DNA of 64,000 bases from an uncultured Oscillospiraceae bacterium (GCA_958448165.1 CAUDCW010000005.1:62001-126000), one strand, 5' to 3'; shown: positions 43,668-52,126, counted from the stretch's first letter. A program made the numbers and translations. The notes: a model not told the origin generated them from the sequence alone.

Positions 43668-43860
43668 CTAATTTTAATTTCAGCAAATCAACAATGGTTT
43701 TGCGTATAAAATAACTCCTACAAATAATCAGAACCGCTTTTATTTTCAACTTGTCCTTAATATATAACGGGCAAGCAACATCCAACAAATGCCTTATGTT
43801 AGGATCTGACTTCAGTACTTCTTCTATTGATACACTTATTTCATTTATAATGTCACTCAT
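43645..43860 (-). CDS. Small hypothetical protein, possible N-terminal part of a frameshifted gene
   Basis: The 71-residue product opens MSDIINEISVSIEEVLKSD and has a central hydrophobic stretch (VLIICRSYFI). GGATTGAT precedes the ATG at 43860. I do not recognise the family. It ends with MPRSVF shortly after the point where the Cys-containing frame begins. Confidence 0.55.
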   Translation of the reverse strand: MSDIINEISVSIEEVLKSDPNIRHLLDVACPLYIKDKLKIKAVLIICRSYFIRKTIVDLLKLKLDMPRSVF

Positions 43861-43884
43861 ACATATCAATCCTTTTTTTGCGAA

Positions 43885-44925
43885 TCAACATCCAAGCAAG
43901 ACCTGGTCAAATTCAAACAGAGCCTCATTGATTTCAAAAATATTATATACTCCTTTTTGAATAAAATAACGAATTATTTTATCAAAAGTGAAGCTACGGG
44001 ATAACGTAAGTCCTGCAGACGCAAGCAAATCCTGTGTTTCTTCCAAATTGAGCTTAAGTGCTATTGCGAAAGCAACAGCCGTCTGCTTGGACGGTTTATA
44101 CGTTTGCGGATTACACTTAATTTTTGAGAAGGTTTTCTTATCGACATTGGCTTTTTTATAGCATTCAACATCAGTCATCCCTCTATCATCAATTAAATCA
44201 AACAGTTTGTAAGCAAAGGATTTATCCATCAACTTTATATACTCATACAAAGACTTTCCAGTAACACTGTTTGGCACTGCTTCGCACGAAGCCATCATTT
44301 TAGGTTCTGTACCGATGCAATCTTCTCTGAGTATTTCCTCTGGAAGAATAGCGGATTCAAGCTCCCTTACATTGATAAAGCTACCATCTTCGTAGACATC
44401 GACATAATTATCGTCAATGACTTCGCTAATTTCCGAGAACAGCTTCTTGCTGAATTCATAGGAAGTTCGGTCAAAGACACAGATATACACCATCAGTTCG
44501 TGGTTGAACAAAAACTCTGTTATAACTTGGATAGCAAATTTAAGAACCTGGTCTTTGGGGTAACCGTATGTACCAGATGAAATCAGCGGAAAAGCCACAG
44601 TATGACAGCCATTTTCAACAGCCAGCTTCAACGACTCTATGTAGCAAGATTTGAGTATAATACTCTCGCCAACGAGTCCGCCTTGCCATACAGGTCCAGA
44701 GGTATGAATGATGTATTTTGCATCGAGATTATAGCCTCGTGTAATCTTGGCTGTACCAAGACCAAGCGGGGCAATTTTTGCACATTCTATATCCAGCAAA
44801 GGGCCGGCACTTTTGTGTATTGCAAGGTCAACGCCGCTATAACCAACCATTTCTTCGTTAGTGGTGTTAACAATGGCGTCAACACGCATTTTTGTAATGT
44901 CTTGCCTAATAATTTGTAACGGCAT
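43885..44925 (-). CDS. Macro-domain protein with C-terminal helical/HTH-like module
   Basis: The 346-residue protein has an N-terminal macro domain (1-165) with VDAIVNTTNEEMVGYSGVD (ADP-ribose pocket), YIIHTSGPVW and AFPLISSGTYGYP. Macro domains bind or hydrolyse ADP-ribose and its esters, or remove ADP-ribose from targets. The catalytic-loop glycines are partly changed (GVDLAIH in place of GGVAGAIH). The C-terminal 150 residues are helical with an HTH-like segment (SLYEYIKLMDKSFAYKLFDL, ECYKKANVDKKTFSKIKC) that may bind DNA. AGGAGG lies five bases before the ATG. Its place after the WYL gene suggests a stress or defence role. Confidence 0.85.
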   Translation of the reverse strand: MPLQIIRQDITKMRVDAIVNTTNEEMVGYSGVDLAIHKSAGPLLDIECAKIAPLGLGTAKITRGYNLDAKYIIHTSGPVWQGGLVGESIILKSCYIESLKLAVENGCHTVAFPLISSGTYGYPKDQVLKFAIQVITEFLFNHELMVYICVFDRTSYEFSKKLFSEISEVIDDNYVDVYEDGSFINVRELESAILPEEILREDCIGTEPKMMASCEAVPNSVTGKSLYEYIKLMDKSFAYKLFDLIDDRGMTDVECYKKANVDKKTFSKIKCNPQTYKPSKQTAVAFAIALKLNLEETQDLLASAGLTLSRSFTFDKIIRYFIQKGVYNIFEINEALFEFDQVLLGC

Positions 44926-44943
44926 AGTAGCCTCCTTGAGCAT

Positions 44944-45118
44944 TTAATAATCTTTGGATTTTCCGCAAACTGAGCAACATTTAGAAAACAAGCCCTTAAA
45001 CTTACCGCCACAATCGTCAATCGCTTCTACAAGGCCGGGTAAGTGTTCAAAAATATTTATGGTATCTTGCAATCCGTTTTGCGCTTTCAAATATTCCCAT
45101 TATGTCTTTCTTTGACAT
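44944..45118 (-). pseudogene. Small Cys-motif protein, frameshifted
   Basis: A start MSKKDIMGIF lies in one frame, and after a one-base shift the sequence YLKAQNGLQDTINIFEHLPG, then LVEAIDDCGGKFKGLFSKCC and SVCGKSKDY, reads to a stop. The result would be a protein of about 57 residues with a CC-x-x-C zinc-type motif. A sequencing error or true frameshift could explain it. It lies between the WYL and macro genes in the same direction. Confidence 0.5.
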
Positions 45119-45124
45119 AAACAC

Positions 45125-46105
45125 CTATTCCATCCCTGTTACAGCTTCTCGAAGCATTTCTGCGTATTTTTCTTTAACTTTTTCTGGACCTTTGATTTTC
45201 ACCTTTCCGCCAAAACCAAATACCCAACTATAAAAAATATGACTGACCGCAATGTTGACCACTGCTCTAAAAGAAGTCATGTCATTTGCGTATGTAGTTA
45301 CATCTTCGCCAAAACGGTCAATGATTGAATCCATAACCTCATTGTCGCAAATAAGTTCTACTTCTTCATGTTCGCTGTTGAACATATGGAAAGTAGTGTT
45401 GATATAATTATCAATGTCAAATCCTTCCGGCGCAGGTGTTCCTTCTTCTTTGAGAATAACCGGACACATTGCAATGCGGTCCACACGGAAGCTACCTAAG
45501 CGTTGCTTATACTCATAGACGCCAACCATGTAATAACAATCTCCATTCCAAACGAGGTGCAACGGAGTGATAACATATGGCTCACCATTTCTCTTAATCT
45601 TCTTTTCTTTCCGAACATTATACTGAAAATACTGGAAGGAGATTTGCTTGTTCGTATTTATCGCCTCGTTAATCGCATCGATAATAAGGTATATTCTCTC
45701 ATTGCCTGGTTTAATTCGGCCTTCACAGCTAACATTCCTTTTCAAAGATGCAGCAACATGGTCGCTGGCAAGAGAGCTGAGTTTCTCAACCAGCTCCTTA
45801 CTTTTACCCGCAGTGATAAATTTTGATGATTCGACTGCGTCAATTAGCAGTTTCAGCTCCGGAGCATCGAAGCGTCTTCCAAAAAGATTGTATCTGTTCT
45901 GAGTAGACTTAACTTCTTCGATCTCCAAGCCAAACTGACGCAGTAGCTCAATTTCTGCTTTTATCGTCTGACGATGAGATTTAATCCCATACTTTTCCTC
46001 TAAAATCTGAATTAGTTGCATAGTAGTGAGGAAATTATTCTCATCAGTTTGTTCATATAAAATTTTTGCGAGGTATAAAGGCCTCAACTTTGCACTATTA
46101 TCCAT
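45125..46105 (-). CDS. WYL-domain transcriptional regulator
   Basis: The 326-residue protein has an N-terminal winged helix (LTTMQLIQILEEKYGIKSHR), a WYL domain (about 150-220; ISFQYFQYNVRKEKKI, YYMVGVYEYKQRLGSFRVDR) and a C-terminal WCX extension. WYL regulators sense nucleic-acid or nucleotide ligands and often control phage-defence and DNA-damage genes. It lies in line with the helicase cassette, so autogenous control of that cassette is likely. Confidence 0.92.
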   Translation of the reverse strand: MDNSAKLRPLYLAKILYEQTDENNFLTTMQLIQILEEKYGIKSHRQTIKAEIELLRQFGLEIEEVKSTQNRYNLFGRRFDAPELKLLIDAVESSKFITAGKSKELVEKLSSLASDHVAASLKRNVSCEGRIKPGNERIYLIIDAINEAINTNKQISFQYFQYNVRKEKKIKRNGEPYVITPLHLVWNGDCYYMVGVYEYKQRLGSFRVDRIAMCPVILKEEGTPAPEGFDIDNYINTTFHMFNSEHEEVELICDNEVMDSIIDRFGEDVTTYANDMTSFRAVVNIAVSHIFYSWVFGFGGKVKIKGPEKVKEKYAEMLREAVTGME

Positions 46106-46137
46106 AACTTTTACCTCGTCTCATGCAAAAATATAAT

Positions 46138-46569
46138 TCACTGGGGCGAAAACTCGTTTATGATTGCTTCAATTACGGTATCCGCACACTCAACCTCTAA
46201 CGAATCAATAACCTGGATGACCCTTTCAAGAATTTTCTTCTCTGTAGTTGTCAGCTTATCTATTGTATTTAGAGCCTTATACTTAGTTGTTCCTTTGAGC
46301 TTACCAATAAGCATATCCAACTCAGCAAATGCAATATCTTGATAGTATTGTTCATAATCTCCGTTTGCCGAAGAATTAGATACTGCAATTTGAGCTTCTT
46401 TGAGTTTTCTTGTTATCAAGCCCTTTTGCACACCGGATACACCTGCATCTATAGCCGTTGCAGCCTGCTGTGCTGTAGCGTTAAGTTGTTCTATTGCACT
46501 TGACAATGCCGTGTTTCTTTTCAGCGATGCCGCACGGATGTCTTTCGTTATTCCCGCAGCGATTGTCAT
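46138..46569 (-). CDS. Small helical protein of the helicase cassette
   Basis: The 143-residue protein is predicted all-helical, beginning MTIAAGITKDIRAASLKRNT with an Ala-rich amphipathic stretch, and has a C-terminal TTTEKKILERVIQVIDSLEV segment. It starts four bases inside the preceding gene (ATGA), so the two are translationally coupled and may interact. I recognise no family. Confidence 0.8.
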   Translation of the reverse strand: MTIAAGITKDIRAASLKRNTALSSAIEQLNATAQQAATAIDAGVSGVQKGLITRKLKEAQIAVSNSSANGDYEQYYQDIAFAELDMLIGKLKGTTKYKALNTIDKLTTTEKKILERVIQVIDSLEVECADTVIEAIINEFSPQ

Positions 46570-47393
46570 AAGCTGCTCAAATAGAGCAAAGTACGCAGGA
46601 TTCTTTTCAAAATTGTCCCTTCTAATTCGAGAATTTTTCCCTCGTATTCGCCGTCAAACTCAAAGTATTCATTGGCGATGGCATTAACCGCAGAAAATGT
46701 TCCTGCGCCCATAATGCCTTCACAAGCCACCATTGTTTTTCCAATCTTTGCACTCTGGTTGATGTTAGCTGTAGTTTGCAGGACTACATTACCATCACAA
46801 ATAATCTCGTTGCAGTCGATAGATCCGACATTCATATTTCTTCCGACGTATATTTTATCGGAGTAAAGATTGCCTTTACATATGAAAGTGTTATAGCAGG
46901 TCAAATTTGAAATATGTGCATCGCCAATAATGGTCAATGAGCCATTTACTACGCACTCTTGAACAGTTACATCACCTATAATCGTCAAATCGTACATCGC
47001 GTGGATTTTTACTGCTTTAGTGTGTTCCCCAACAATCATGTACGTTTCGTTGAAGATAATCGAGTTGTTACCTTCAAAAGCTTCGATTACATTTTTCCCT
47101 GCAATACCATCAGCTTCGCCGTCAAACTGCACAAGGGCACCATTTTGGTCGTTCAAAGGAGCGTAAGTAGTTTTAGTTGCACTTTGTTTAGTCTGAGAAG
47201 TAGAGGACGTAGTTTCTTCTGTTCCGCCTACGGGCACCAGCATCAAGTCAAATGTAGCTTTGCTGAATTTCTTAATTCCTGCATTTTCAAATTCAACAGT
47301 AATGTAGTCTCTGTCTGACTTGCGGTACACTCCAACACCCCAGGAAGACATCGTTTTATGTTTTAACTTTGTTTTATTCTCAATTAGGTTCAT
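46566..47393 (-). CDS. Tudor/SH3-like plus bactofilin-like beta-helix protein
   Basis: In the 275-residue protein, residues about 8-55 (KTMSSWGVGVYRKSDRDYIT, EFENAGIKKFSKATF) resemble the small beta-barrel found at the C-terminus of UvrD/PcrA helicases. A Thr/Ser-rich linker (58-82) follows. Residues about 100-255 form repeated short strands with ITIIGDVTVQE, GSLTIIGDAHIS, GNLYSDKIYVGRNMNVG and ICDGNVVLQ, the polymer-forming (bactofilin-like) beta-helix pattern. It lies 16 bases after the helicase gene and probably works with it. Confidence 0.78.
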   Translation of the reverse strand: MNLIENKTKLKHKTMSSWGVGVYRKSDRDYITVEFENAGIKKFSKATFDLMLVPVGGTEETTSSTSQTKQSATKTTYAPLNDQNGALVQFDGEADGIAGKNVIEAFEGNNSIIFNETYMIVGEHTKAVKIHAMYDLTIIGDVTVQECVVNGSLTIIGDAHISNLTCYNTFICKGNLYSDKIYVGRNMNVGSIDCNEIICDGNVVLQTTANINQSAKIGKTMVACEGIMGAGTFSAVNAIANEYFEFDGEYEGKILELEGTILKRILRTLLYLSSL

Positions 47394-47409
47394 AGTTGCC
47401 TACCTTTCG

Positions 47410-48843
47410 TCAGATTGAATCCTTCAGCATTTTCATAAATACAGACTCATCCTCGGTCTCCGGTGCGATTATGTACAACACTTCTTTTGCTCGTGTGCAC
47501 GCAACATAAAGGTTCTGAATACAACTCTGTGTAGCGGCAATCGCATTAGTGTAACTTTCCTCGTTGCTTTTTATCTGTTCCCAATTCGGGTTCTTAATAC
47601 CATCATACTCACCCAAAGGAACCAAGCCGCATATAATAGCTGCACGAAAGTCCAAGCCAAGGGTTGATTGGAACTTGATAAGCCTAACACCACCAGTTTC
47701 ACCAAAATGATCTTGCCAACCTGCATCCGTGGAGTAAAGTCTGCAACAAGGAATATCTTCAAGGCGAAGTCTTGTCTCTAAGGTTTGCTGCAGATAGTAT
47801 TGTTTATCTAACCATCCTGAAATTTTTTTACGATACTGTCCTTGGTACATAATTACGGCGATTTCGTCATAAGGAATCTCGTTCTCGTCATGAATCTTCT
47901 TGATTGCTTGAACGATGGTGTCAATTTCACAGCTCGCCTTTTTTAACGGCAACTGAACATATTCTACACCTACCCCATGGAATACTGCTTGTCCTCTCAA
48001 AAACATATCTGGATCGATCTCGTAGTCCTCTTGAATCTCATACAGGTATTGCTTCGCATTGGAGACAAACCTGTTAATGTATTCGTTAATCTCGATGCAA
48101 TTTCGATAGTTTTTTTCAATTCGTATGTTTTTGTTTCCGCCTCTGTAGCTCGGATAACCTTCGCCTACCTGCCAAGGAGCTTGTCCTCTCTTTTTCAGCT
48201 TGTCCAAGCGTTGAGTCTTATCCCCACAGATAACAAAAATGTGGTCTTTTGTGTTCTTATTCTCAAGCAGATTGAAGCAGAATTTATACCATTCGGGTTC
48301 AAACGCTTGTACCTCATCGATAAATATTCCGTAATAACGGTCTGGGATTCTTCCTTGGTTCACTTTATCAATAGCCGACAGAACCCAGCCATCGAAGTCG
48401 CCGTATCGTGCAACAAATCCGTTCTTTTCAAGTAATTTCTTGCATAGAGTATGGAATGTCATACACTCCACATTCTTTTCACGAAGACCGGCCCTATCAA
48501 TAAACCAAGTGTAGAGAGAGTGCAGATTCTCATTTCTGCAGGTAATCAAAAACTTCTTGTTCGGGTTCATTTGTGCCGCCTTAAAGCATTTAGAAATAAG
48601 CAACACGCTTTTTCCAGAACCAGCACAAGCTAATATCAACTGATTGGGGTCATCCTTGCTAATACGATTGACGATATTGATTTGCTCTTTGTCCAATCTG
48701 AACGCTTTAACAACAACGTCTTCCTCGTCGATTATAAGCAATTCGCTGTCAACTCCGGGTGTTGTTTCTTTACTGTCTACACAGGCGACGCGGACAGTAA
48801 CATATTCCGGTGCTATTCGCTGCATAACAGAGTTTACGTTCAT
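47410..48843 (-). CDS. Superfamily 1 (UvrD/Rep-like) helicase
   Basis: In the 477-residue protein motif I is LACAGSGKSVLL, motif II IFIDEVQAFEPEW (DEVQ), motif III FVICGDKTQRL, motif IV IEKNYR, a motif V-like FQSTLGLDFRAAI and motif VI YVACTRAKEVLYI. It is shorter than UvrD (about 720), and the 1B/2B insertions look reduced. The ATG at 48843 just after the upstream stop (TGATATG) is preferred; an ATG at 48858 overlaps that gene. The longer upstream frame is the preceding gene read in another frame. It likely unwinds or translocates on DNA within a cassette with the beta-helix protein. Confidence 0.9.
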   Translation of the reverse strand: MNVNSVMQRIAPEYVTVRVACVDSKETTPGVDSELLIIDEEDVVVKAFRLDKEQINIVNRISKDDPNQLILACAGSGKSVLLISKCFKAAQMNPNKKFLITCRNENLHSLYTWFIDRAGLREKNVECMTFHTLCKKLLEKNGFVARYGDFDGWVLSAIDKVNQGRIPDRYYGIFIDEVQAFEPEWYKFCFNLLENKNTKDHIFVICGDKTQRLDKLKKRGQAPWQVGEGYPSYRGGNKNIRIEKNYRNCIEINEYINRFVSNAKQYLYEIQEDYEIDPDMFLRGQAVFHGVGVEYVQLPLKKASCEIDTIVQAIKKIHDENEIPYDEIAVIMYQGQYRKKISGWLDKQYYLQQTLETRLRLEDIPCCRLYSTDAGWQDHFGETGGVRLIKFQSTLGLDFRAAIICGLVPLGEYDGIKNPNWEQIKSNEESYTNAIAATQSCIQNLYVACTRAKEVLYIIAPETEDESVFMKMLKDSI

Positions 48844-48844
48844 A

Positions 48845-49036
48845 TCAGAAATCTTCATAGTCGCGGAAGGTTTCGGGATTAGCGACTGCCTCCTCAGTAG
48901 CAGCATCGAGCATCTCAAATGCTTCGGTGCGTTCCTGCTGTTTCTTTGCGGCCCATTCATTTTTGTCAAACGGGCGCTCGGTTTTAGACTCCTTTTTCTC
49001 ACCGTTTGCGGTAAAAAGATCATCATAATTATTCAT
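48845..49036 (-). CDS. Small conserved element protein downstream of the relaxase
   Basis: The 63-residue acidic/basic protein has KNEWAAKKQQERTEAFEMLD, a pattern I recall as common next to relaxases in firmicute integrative elements. No catalytic motif. Three bases after the relaxase gene. It may be a relaxosome accessory. Confidence 0.78.
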   Translation of the reverse strand: MNNYDDLFTANGEKKESKTERPFDKNEWAAKKQQERTEAFEMLDAATEEAVANPETFRDYEDF

Positions 49037-49039
49037 ACA

Positions 49040-50449
49040 TCATCTCTCCTTAGATTTTTTCTTTTTTGGCGGAGCTTTGTGCTCTGCGGTTTTGTTCGGG
49101 CTGTTTTTGGATTTGCCTTTCGTTTTTTTCTCTCTGTCCATTTCCTCACGGATTTCCTTTAGTTCCTTCCGTACAGACGGACGGCGTTCGGCTAATGTTC
49201 GTTCATCCGCCGAACGGTCCTTTGAATCTGGACTGCTCTTTGAAGAAGGCACGGACTGACTTTGTTTCGCAGTCCGTGCCTCTGTGGGGTTTACGGTATG
49301 CGGTTCCTCCTTTGTGGGGTTGGGTTTTGCCATAACCTCATCAAGGAACTTATCCGCTTCGCTTTTTTCCTTTGAATCACGCTCGGGAGCATCCTTCTCT
49401 TGTACTTTTTCCGGATATACATCGGCAACATTTTCGGGGACAAGACCTAACTTTTCAAAAATACGGTCTATCTTTGCTTTGTCCTCCGCTTTAACCAGAG
49501 CCGCAACAAAGCAATGATAAACCGCCGTGTAATTCATAGACGCAACCGGTCGGTCCTGTCCTTCAAAAATCTGCTGCGGAGACTCCTGCGGCGGAACTTC
49601 GGGGAACTCGGGATAATCGTTATATCGAATGCGTTCAAGAATTTCTTCCGGAGAGTATCCGGGACCGAGGGAATTGAAACGCACAAAGCGTTCTCCACCG
49701 ACGTGCTTGATTTTCGGATGTTTACCGCTTTGGTCGATGATAAAGCCCATCTGATCCATTGCATCAAGAAATTCCAGCCTACTACCGGAGCCACTGACAG
49801 CAATATCGATTGCTTCACGAATCGTTCCCCGTACAGTCGGTCTGCCTTCAAATTCCGCTCGCCATTCGGCATAGCTTTTGCCTTTTGCTTTCGGATTCCT
49901 GATAACAGAAAGACCGTACTCTTTGCAGAGCCGGTCGCTGACTTCTCTCATATTGTAGTAATCCTGCTTTGTACGATGATATTTCTTTCCATCTACATAC
50001 GAAACTGTGTTAATAACAAAATGATTGTGGATATGAGAGTCCTTATCTAAATGAGTTGTGATAAGAACTTGATACCGTTTTCCCCATAGTTCCTTGGCAA
50101 GAGCTTTTCCAATTTCGTGTGCCTTACCCGGCGTCACTTCACCTTCGGCAAAAGACTGATACCCATGATAGGCGATTACGCCGTCCGTCTTTTCAAACTT
50201 TCGTTTCACCGCCATCATATCTTGAACCGCAGTGTCCTTATGGCATTTGATTCCGTAAACGAGAGATTTAAGATTTGTCGCCTCATCCCGTTCAACATAG
50301 GAAACGATACCACTGAGAGTATCCTCAGCACCGGCACCTTTCGCATCGGTTTGATATGACACAGGCTCGCTTGTCTTTTCAGGGTTTATGGCATACATAA
50401 CTACCTTACCGATATATCCCTTAACACGCCACAGAGAAGTAACCGCCAT
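49040..50449 (-). CDS. MobP/MobA-type relaxase (mobilization nuclease)
   Basis: The 469-residue protein has an N-terminal relaxase domain (1-260) with catalytic Tyr candidates in the first 50 residues, GYQSFAEGEVTPGKAHEIG, and the metal-binding three-His motif in DKDSHIHNHFVINTVSYVDG. The C-terminal 150 residues are charged and coiled (KKTKGKSKNSPNKTAEHKAP). It nicks oriT and pilots the strand. It overlaps the MobC-like gene by one base. Confidence 0.93.
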   Translation of the reverse strand: MAVTSLWRVKGYIGKVVMYAINPEKTSEPVSYQTDAKGAGAEDTLSGIVSYVERDEATNLKSLVYGIKCHKDTAVQDMMAVKRKFEKTDGVIAYHGYQSFAEGEVTPGKAHEIGKALAKELWGKRYQVLITTHLDKDSHIHNHFVINTVSYVDGKKYHRTKQDYYNMREVSDRLCKEYGLSVIRNPKAKGKSYAEWRAEFEGRPTVRGTIREAIDIAVSGSGSRLEFLDAMDQMGFIIDQSGKHPKIKHVGGERFVRFNSLGPGYSPEEILERIRYNDYPEFPEVPPQESPQQIFEGQDRPVASMNYTAVYHCFVAALVKAEDKAKIDRIFEKLGLVPENVADVYPEKVQEKDAPERDSKEKSEADKFLDEVMAKPNPTKEEPHTVNPTEARTAKQSQSVPSSKSSPDSKDRSADERTLAERRPSVRKELKEIREEMDREKKTKGKSKNSPNKTAEHKAPPKKKKSKER

Positions 50450-50763
50450 TAGCTATACACCGCCCGCATAAGTTCGGCAATAACCCTTTCGAGTTTATCT
50501 GTTTCTTTCCGGTACTGAACCTGATCCACAAAGCCGAGCGTGTTTGCTTTGGCGGCAATCTGATTGATATTGTCTCCGATTTTTTCAAGCGAATTTATTG
50601 TGGTATGAAAGTCAATAGACGGCTGTTCTTTGATGGGCGTGTTTTTAAGAAGTGCAAGCAAATAGGCCTGTCTTGTTAGACCAGCTTTTTTTGCTTGTCG
50701 CCTTAAATATAAATCTTCTTCATCGGACAGATGAAGATGGATTTCATTGTTTCTTTTCCTCAA
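50449..50763 (-). CDS. MobC-like relaxosome protein
   Basis: The 104-residue protein starts with a ribbon-helix-helix-type segment (NEIHLHLSDEEDLYLRRQAK, KAGLTRQAYLLALL) and a helical C-terminus (INSLEKIGDNINQIAAKANT). MobC proteins bind oriT and help the relaxase. Directly upstream of the relaxase gene. Confidence 0.88.
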   Translation of the reverse strand: MRKRNNEIHLHLSDEEDLYLRRQAKKAGLTRQAYLLALLKNTPIKEQPSIDFHTTINSLEKIGDNINQIAAKANTLGFVDQVQYRKETDKLERVIAELMRAVYS

Positions 50764-50875
50764 ATTACCACCTCTTTTTCGGGGTTTTAGGGGCGGCAGC
50801 CCTTAACAAGCTGCCGATGTGGGGACACAAAGGCGATGCTTGCTAAGACAATGCCGCACTCTAACCCCGCTTTTT
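50764..50875. other. Candidate origin of transfer (oriT)
   Basis: The gap before mobC has an inverted repeat (GGCAGCCCTTAACAAGCTGCC) flanked by GC-rich blocks (GTGGGGACAC, CCCCTAAAACCCCG) and sits where oriT lies in many Mob elements. The nick site is not known from sequence. Confidence 0.4.
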
Positions 50876-51400
50876 TCATCTTTCCTCACGGATATCTTTG
50901 CTCTTTACCGGCTGAGAAACAGCACGTTCATAGTCGTCCCTTTTCATATAGCAACAGTCGATTTTCCAAGCGTTTTCTCCACGCATATATCCCTCAAGAC
51001 GGACACACTGGTCGGTTCCGTCAAGGCAAGAACCGTAGATAGAATAGCCACCGGCTCCGCTGATAAATGCCTTGTTGTTGCTTGACACCACATAGGTTCG
51101 GGACTGCTCGGAATAGGGCTTATCAAAGCTATCGGGAGAGAATACGATATATCCGCAAACGGGTTCCTTATGCTTATCGTTGACGTGATGGAATACATCT
51201 GACATCTCACGGTAGCTGAGGTTAATTACCGGCTCTGCCGATTCAAACTCCACGCCTTCAAAGCATTCCGCATCAAGGATATATTCGCCTCTGTACCAAC
51301 CGTCGCTGACTAACTGCTCTGCTTCTTCCAAACTGTCCGCTTCGACCGTAACCTTCATTTTGAGAGTTTCGATAATCGTTACATCAAATTCCTTCGCCAT
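50876..51400 (-). CDS. DpnD/PcfM-like accessory protein
   Basis: The 174-residue protein begins FDVTIIETLKMKVTVEADSL, EEAEQLVSDGWYRGEYILD, the N-terminal pattern of DpnD/PcfM-family proteins common in conjugative elements. The C-terminal half has YRGEYILDAECFEGVEFESA and a strand-rich region of unknown role. Ends four bases before mobC-side intergenic; overlaps nothing. Confidence 0.75.
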   Translation of the reverse strand: MAKEFDVTIIETLKMKVTVEADSLEEAEQLVSDGWYRGEYILDAECFEGVEFESAEPVINLSYREMSDVFHHVNDKHKEPVCGYIVFSPDSFDKPYSEQSRTYVVSSNNKAFISGAGGYSIYGSCLDGTDQCVRLEGYMRGENAWKIDCCYMKRDDYERAVSQPVKSKDIREER

Positions 51401-52126
51401 TTATCTCGCCTCATTTCTTTCCGGTTTGTACTTTATTGCAGTGATTTCTCCGTTTATTCTGCAAAATTGTTCGGGATACTTAAACTGCTTAAGGAACCTC
51501 TGTTGCTGTTCTTCACTGAGACTTCCGAAGCTCGGCTTACTGCAATCACAGATGAAAAATGTGCCCGCCATAATATCCATAATCGTGCCGTCCTCGTTGT
51601 ATATAGCACGGTTCAGCGGCTTCCCGCAAATCTTACCCTCATCATCGCATACGATACAGACTTGTTCCTCGTAAGGGTAAAAGGGTTCGATATTGCCATC
51701 TACAGCCGCCTGTAATTCGGAAAGACTTGTCCCGATTTGGGCGATACGCGCAAGTTTGCCCGGCTCAACGAGTACAACCGTAATTTTGTTGTCTGCAATT
51801 GTTTCTGCTTTTTCCGGTTCAAAGTCAATCTTCTTAAAGCCGATACTGTCGCAGAAGTAATAGCCCTTTTCTACCGAATCGGACTCCGCTATTTCCACAA
51901 TATCGGATACCGAAAGCGAACGTCCAATAAACCCAGGCGGACTGTCAATGTTGAATTTCTCATAGACCTCCTCCAAACCCTTACAGTCAACCTCACCGTC
52001 AAATACGCAGTCGTATATACTGCTGCGTATTCCGCATCCGGTTCGTCTTATGGTGTTTTCATAATTGGTAAAGCTGTAGCTGCCGTTATCTCTGTCCATA
52101 TTGATTTGATAGATTTTAATTTTCAT
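51401..52126 (-). CDS. YodL/DUF3846-type element protein
   Basis: The 241-residue protein begins KIKIYQINMDRDNGSYSFTN and carries DCVFDGEVDCKGLEEVYEKF (YodL-like). The second half (VLVEPGKLARIAQIGTSLSE, AAVDGNIEPFYPYEEQVCIV, PLNRAIYNEDG) is the DUF3846 pattern. Both are recurrent in firmicute integrative elements with unknown function. Overlaps the TOPRIM gene by four bases. Confidence 0.82.
   Translation of the reverse strand: MKIKIYQINMDRDNGSYSFTNYENTIRRTGCGIRSSIYDCVFDGEVDCKGLEEVYEKFNIDSPPGFIGRSLSVSDIVEIAESDSVEKGYYFCDSIGFKKIDFEPEKAETIADNKITVVLVEPGKLARIAQIGTSLSELQAAVDGNIEPFYPYEEQVCIVCDDEGKICGKPLNRAIYNEDGTIMDIMAGTFFICDCSKPSFGSLSEEQQQRFLKQFKYPEQFCRINGEITAIKYKPERNEAR

Noticed and set aside
48844..49026. 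N-terminal 61 residues extending the helicase upstream
   Set aside because: This Arg/Pro-rich stretch is the 63-residue gene read in another frame; helicase similarity starts after 48843.
43885..49040. DarT/DarG toxin-antitoxin module
   Set aside because: A macro domain is present but no ADP-ribosyltransferase motif is seen in any neighbouring gene.
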